The notes beneath the pieces are model-generated. The model did not search any database. It was given only the letters and a program-made list of their open reading frames with translations, and was not told where the DNA came from. A DNA stretch of 35,265 bases, taken from the NCBI GenBank assembly GCA_016781505.1, contig JADDQF010000069.1, positions 1 to 35,265 of the forward strand, in the 5' to 3' direction. The number at the start of each line of letters is the position of its first letter. Positions within the stretch are counted from its first letter, which is position 1. Below, piece after piece: positions 32,784 to 35,265 of this stretch. The position numbers were made by a program, and so were the translations under genes. The stretch comes from a bacterium. GTDB taxonomy: Bacteria; Chloroflexota; Chloroflexia; Chloroflexales; Kallotenuaceae.

Positions 32784-32818
32784 GGGAGGCGCCCAGGAAT
32801 ATTTCCTGGACGCCTCCC
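32784..32818 (-). terminator. Strong hairpin downstream of the DUF58 gene
   Basis: GGGAGGCG plus CCAGGAA pair with TTCCTGG plus CGCCTCCC across one C/A mismatch, with a three-base loop. On the minus strand it starts 25 bases after the DUF58 stop and is followed by TTGTTCAAATT, a moderate U-rich stretch. It probably ends the moxR-DUF58 transcript before the MFS gene. Confidence 0.78.
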
Positions 32819-32843
32819 TGAGCTTGCTGTGCACTTGCACCAT

Positions 32844-33737
32844 TTACCGAACGATGCCACGCTGCCGGAGCAGGTTGAGCAGCAGATCCTCGATGGGATA
32901 GCTGGTATCAATCGGAATGTAATTGATACCCCGGCCAGTACAATACGTGCCGACTTCCTCGCGCCAGCTTTCCAAGCTGCGCTGGTAACGGCGGATGAGG
33001 TCGAGGTCGGCGGTTAGATCGACGGAAGCACCACCCTCCGCGTCCAACAGCCGCACATCGCCCTCAAGCTGCGGATTAAGCTCCTGCGGCGCGAGGATAT
33101 GCAACAGCGTGATCTCAAACCGGCGCGACAACAGCGCTTGCAAACCCGCTTGCCACTCCTCGTCCATCAAGTCCGAGCACAGGAGTAACGGGCCCGCATT
33201 GCGTGCCGTTTGCGCATAGCGCTTGCAGACCGCGGCAAAGTGGGTGGCGGTGCCCGGCTGAATATCCGTCAAAAACGAAAACAGCGGCACAACGCCCCGC
33301 TTGGAGCGCTGCGGCGGCAGCTTGAGCTCGCGCTCCTGCCCAAACGCCGTAAGGGTAACGCGATCCAGCTTCGAGAGCGCGAGGTAGCCCATGGCGCCCG
33401 CAGCGCGCTTGGCGTAGAGCAGCTTGTTGGGCTGGCCCCAGTCCATTGAGCGGCTGGTGTCGACCAGCAAATGGACGGTCAGCTCTTCCTCAGCCACAAA
33501 CAGCTTCAGAAAAAAGCGTTCCATCCGCGCATACAAATTCCAGTCGATCTGACGGAAATCGTCGCCGGCCACATACGGCTTGAAATCGGCAAACTCAACC
33601 GACGCGCCGCGCTTGGGACTGCGCCGTTCCCCTTGCAGCGCGCCGGCCACCACTTGTTTGGTCACAAGTGCCAGCCGATCCAGCTTGGTCAGAAACGCGG
33701 CATCAAACAAACGCTCGCTGGTAGGTGTAGACGTCAT
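32844..33737 (-). CDS. DUF58 domain protein of the MoxR system
   Basis: A 297-residue soluble protein. The DUF58 signature is at residues 38-80: R-R-S-P-K-R-G-A-S-V-E-F-A-D-F, then Y-V-A-G-D-D-F-R-Q-I-D-W and A-R-M-E-R-F-F-L-K. A VWA-like fold follows with a full set of metal residues: D-T-S-R-S-M from D93, G-T-A-T-H-F and L-C-S-D-L-M-D. There is no membrane helix, unlike many relatives that carry two. It starts 69 bases after moxR ends and is almost surely co-transcribed with it. In this family DUF58 proteins are the closest partners of MoxR ATPases; what they activate here is unknown. The ATG has AGGA seven bases upstream. Confidence 0.93.
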   Translation of the reverse strand: MTSTPTSERLFDAAFLTKLDRLALVTKQVVAGALQGERRSPKRGASVEFADFKPYVAGDDFRQIDWNLYARMERFFLKLFVAEEELTVHLLVDTSRSMDWGQPNKLLYAKRAAGAMGYLALSKLDRVTLTAFGQERELKLPPQRSKRGVVPLFSFLTDIQPGTATHFAAVCKRYAQTARNAGPLLLCSDLMDEEWQAGLQALLSRRFEITLLHILAPQELNPQLEGDVRLLDAEGGASVDLTADLDLIRRYQRSLESWREEVGTYCTGRGINYIPIDTSYPIEDLLLNLLRQRGIVR

Positions 33738-33806
33738 GGTGCTGTCCTAAGCATTCCCTGCGGGCGGGCTGAACAAACAACAAAGGACCGCGGTTTAGCC
33801 AGGGTT

Positions 33807-34814
33807 TTAGGCTTCTTCCTTGACCGATTCCACGATGCCGCGCACCACATCGTCGTTGGACACTCCTTCGGCCTGCGCCTCGAAGTTCAAGATCACACGA
33901 TGCCGCAGGGCTGGCAGGGCTGCCTGCTTAAGGTCGGCGAACGCAACATTGTAGCGACCGTCGAGCAGCGCCAAGATCTTGCCGGCCAGGATCAGCGTTT
34001 GCATACCACGGGGTGAAGCGCCGTAGCGTACATACTGCTGCGTGGCAGCAGGCGTATCGCGTCCGCCGGGATGAGTTGCCGAGACCAGACGCGCGGCATA
34101 GTTCAACACATGGCTGGCGATCGGCACCTCACGCGCCAACGCTTGCATCTGGATAATTGTAGCCGCATTCACTACCCGCCGAGGCTGCGGTGCATTTAAG
34201 CTGGTGGTACGGTTGGCAATTTCGACTAGATCATCCGTTGATGGGAACGGCACGTCGATCTTAAAGAAGAAGCGGTCGAGCTGCGCTTCCGGCAGAGGGT
34301 AGGTCCCCTCCATCTCCAACGGGTTTTGGGTCGCCAACACAAAGAAGGGCGCTTCCAGCTTGTGGATCGTTTTAGCGACCGTTACCGTCCGTTCCTGCAT
34401 CGCCTCCAGCAGCGCCGACTGCGTCTTGGGTGTAGCGCGGTTAATTTCGTCGGCGAGCACAAGGTTGGCAAAGATCGGCCCGGGCTCGAAGCGAAACTGC
34501 TTACGGCCGGTGTCGTCCTCCGCGATAATCGTCGTGCCTACGATGTCAGCGGGCATCAGATCGGGCGTGAACTGAATCCGAGAAAAGTGGCAATCGACCA
34601 CATCGGCCAACGTGCGCACCAGCGTCGTCTTGGCGAGGCCGGGAACGCCTTCCAGCAGCGCGTTACCGCCGGCCAACAGCGTGACCAAGGTAAGGCGAAT
34701 CAGTTGGCGCTGACCGACGATGACTTTGCTTACTTCATTCTCGATAGCCGTTGCAGCGGCGCGATATTGTTCGGGCGTAATCGTCGGGGGCGTGCGTAAT
34801 GCAGCTGTCGTCAT
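33807..34814 (-). CDS. MoxR-family AAA+ ATPase
   Basis: A 335-residue chaperone-like ATPase. Walker A is GVPGLAKT at 56-63, Walker B is L-V-L-A-D-E-I-N-R at 118-126, and sensor 1 is in V-L-A-T-Q-N-P. The MoxR hallmark A-T-P-K-T-Q-S-A-L-L-E-A-M-Q-E and P-E-A-Q-L-D-R-F-F-F are present, as is the C-terminal lid with Y-G-A-S-P-R-G. MoxR proteins are thought to remodel or insert metal into VWA-containing partners. Here it lies upstream of DUF58, and the three VWA membrane proteins follow beyond an MFS gene. The ATG has GGAG five bases upstream. No symbol is given because MoxR subfamilies differ in function. Confidence 0.96.
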   Translation of the reverse strand: MTTAALRTPPTITPEQYRAAATAIENEVSKVIVGQRQLIRLTLVTLLAGGNALLEGVPGLAKTTLVRTLADVVDCHFSRIQFTPDLMPADIVGTTIIAEDDTGRKQFRFEPGPIFANLVLADEINRATPKTQSALLEAMQERTVTVAKTIHKLEAPFFVLATQNPLEMEGTYPLPEAQLDRFFFKIDVPFPSTDDLVEIANRTTSLNAPQPRRVVNAATIIQMQALAREVPIASHVLNYAARLVSATHPGGRDTPAATQQYVRYGASPRGMQTLILAGKILALLDGRYNVAFADLKQAALPALRHRVILNFEAQAEGVSNDDVVRGIVESVKEEA

Positions 34815-34829
34815 GGAAACTCCTTAGAA

Positions 34830-34876
34830 GGCATCAGGTTTCAGGTCTCAGGTTTCAGGAGGAACTCCCCTGACGC
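34830..34876. repeat. 7-bp direct repeats and small inverted repeat before moxR
   Basis: On the plus strand GGCATCA, GGTTTCA, GGTCTCA and GGTTTCA follow one another at 34830-34857. Next to it TCAGGAGGAACTCCCCTGA can form a short imperfect hairpin. The block fills most of the 76 bases between the upstream gene and moxR. It may attenuate transcription or simply be a local simple repeat. Confidence 0.6.
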
Positions 34877-34890
34877 CTGTTGCCTGAAGC

Positions 34891-35265
34891 CTATTTATTT
34901 GGTGACAGTTCTGAAAAATAGTCGCGGACGTAGCCCTTGAGATGCGGCGGGATGGCCGAGCGGTCAAGCGCCTCACCTGCGGCATCGTTATATTCCGTAT
35001 AAACTTGCTCATAGGGTACCTGCGCGCCATTGGCAGCGCCCGGACCATATTGGCCAGGACGAACTTGCTCATTGCCGCTCTGGCCCTGCTGCCCGTTGAC
35101 CTGCTCGCCCTGACCGGTTTGGCCGGCAGATTTGTAGGGCTGATACACACTGTTGCCGCGATTGCGGCCATCAGTGAAGCTCTGGCCAGGACCATTACCG
35201 CCGACATTTCCGCTATTCGAGTTCGTGCCGTTGCCAAGATTATTGGCGTTCGATCCGCCCTGACC
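34891..35265 (-). CDS. Gly/Asn/Gln-rich protein upstream of moxR, C-terminal part
   Basis: Open from the right edge of the window; 124 codons are seen and the N-terminus is outside. The visible part begins with about 80 residues rich in Gly, Asn, Gln and Ser (short stretches such as G-Q-G-G-S-N-A-N-N-L and N-G-Q-Q-G-Q-S-G-N-E-Q). It ends with an ordered tail: V-P-Y-E-Q-V-Y-T-E-Y-N-D-A-A-G-E-A-L-D, then I-P-P-H-L-K-G-Y-V-R-D-Y-F-S-E-L. Tails of this kind (V-P-Y-x-x-V-Y ... I-P ... L-x-x-Y-V-x-x-Y-F) occur at the end of large membrane proteins in such clusters, as far as I recall. It lies 76 bases before moxR on the same strand and is likely its operon partner. Confidence 0.75.
   Translation of the reverse strand, partial: GQGGSNANNLGNGTNSNSGNVGGNGPGQSFTDGRNRGNSVYQPYKSAGQTGQGEQVNGQQGQSGNEQVRPGQYGPGAANGAQVPYEQVYTEYNDAAGEALDRSAIPPHLKGYVRDYFSELSPNK

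Noticed and set aside
34830-34880. CRISPR-like repeats before moxR
   Set aside because: Units are only seven bases with no spacers and no cas genes are seen.

Overview
The window is about 35.3 kb of moderately high-GC bacterial DNA with ordinary, tightly packed bacterial gene order. Nothing in it names the species. The gene set and protein style point to Chloroflexota, probably class Chloroflexia: kinases with an H-D-L-R-G-G box, secreted proteins with Pro/Thr-rich tails ending in a Y-V-P-L-V type tag, a soluble acyl-ACP desaturase, and a MoxR/DUF58/VWA cluster with giant double-VWA proteins. That assignment is inference. I saw no rRNA, tRNA, CRISPR array or intact mobile element.

Left part (1-7.6 kb). 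A Pro/Ala-rich, membrane-anchored protein runs off the left edge; its reading frame is broken at a run of T. It lies downstream of an ECF sigma factor. Divergent from the sigma gene is a diiron acyl-ACP desaturase. Next come a membrane-bound sulfatase/LTA-synthase-like enzyme, a 0.5-kb stretch with a probable transposase remnant, and an overlapping pair on the minus strand: a GT2 glycosyltransferase followed by a SAM methyltransferase. A 73-residue membrane protein closes this part.

Middle part (7.6-23.4 kb). A secreted subtilisin, an HxlR regulator with a good promoter and repeated half-sites, and a membrane-anchored beta-rich protein lie on the plus strand. A secreted Ala/Gly-rich protein, lipA and lipB (lipoate biosynthesis), a Cys-cluster protein, an S9 peptidase and a soluble histidine kinase lie on the minus strand. 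Then, on the plus strand, come a Nudix hydrolase, the translation factor EttA, an unknown protein and an unusual AAA ATPase. A metallo-beta-lactamase-fold protein that has lost its metal motif and an antibiotic-biosynthesis-monooxygenase-type protein follow on the minus strand.

Right part (23.4-35.3 kb), all on the minus strand. This is a MoxR-type system. In transcription order it holds the C-terminus of a Gly/Asn/Gln-rich protein, a MoxR AAA ATPase and a DUF58 protein, then a strong hairpin and an MFS exporter. After these come a BatA-like VWA membrane protein and two tandem paralogous proteins of about 930-980 residues. Each giant carries two complete VWA metal sites around a class I glutamine-amidotransferase-like domain with no nucleophile. 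A 40-codon membrane ORF, easily missed, sits between the two giants. Within MoxR systems generally, the ATPase is thought to act on VWA partners to assemble or activate target proteins at the membrane. Here the ATPase and the VWA proteins appear to be on separate transcripts.

The least explained items are the T-run frameshift beside the sigma factor, the duplicated VWA giants with a Cys-His-Cys insertion in one of them, the small ORF between them, and the metal-site-less MBL protein.
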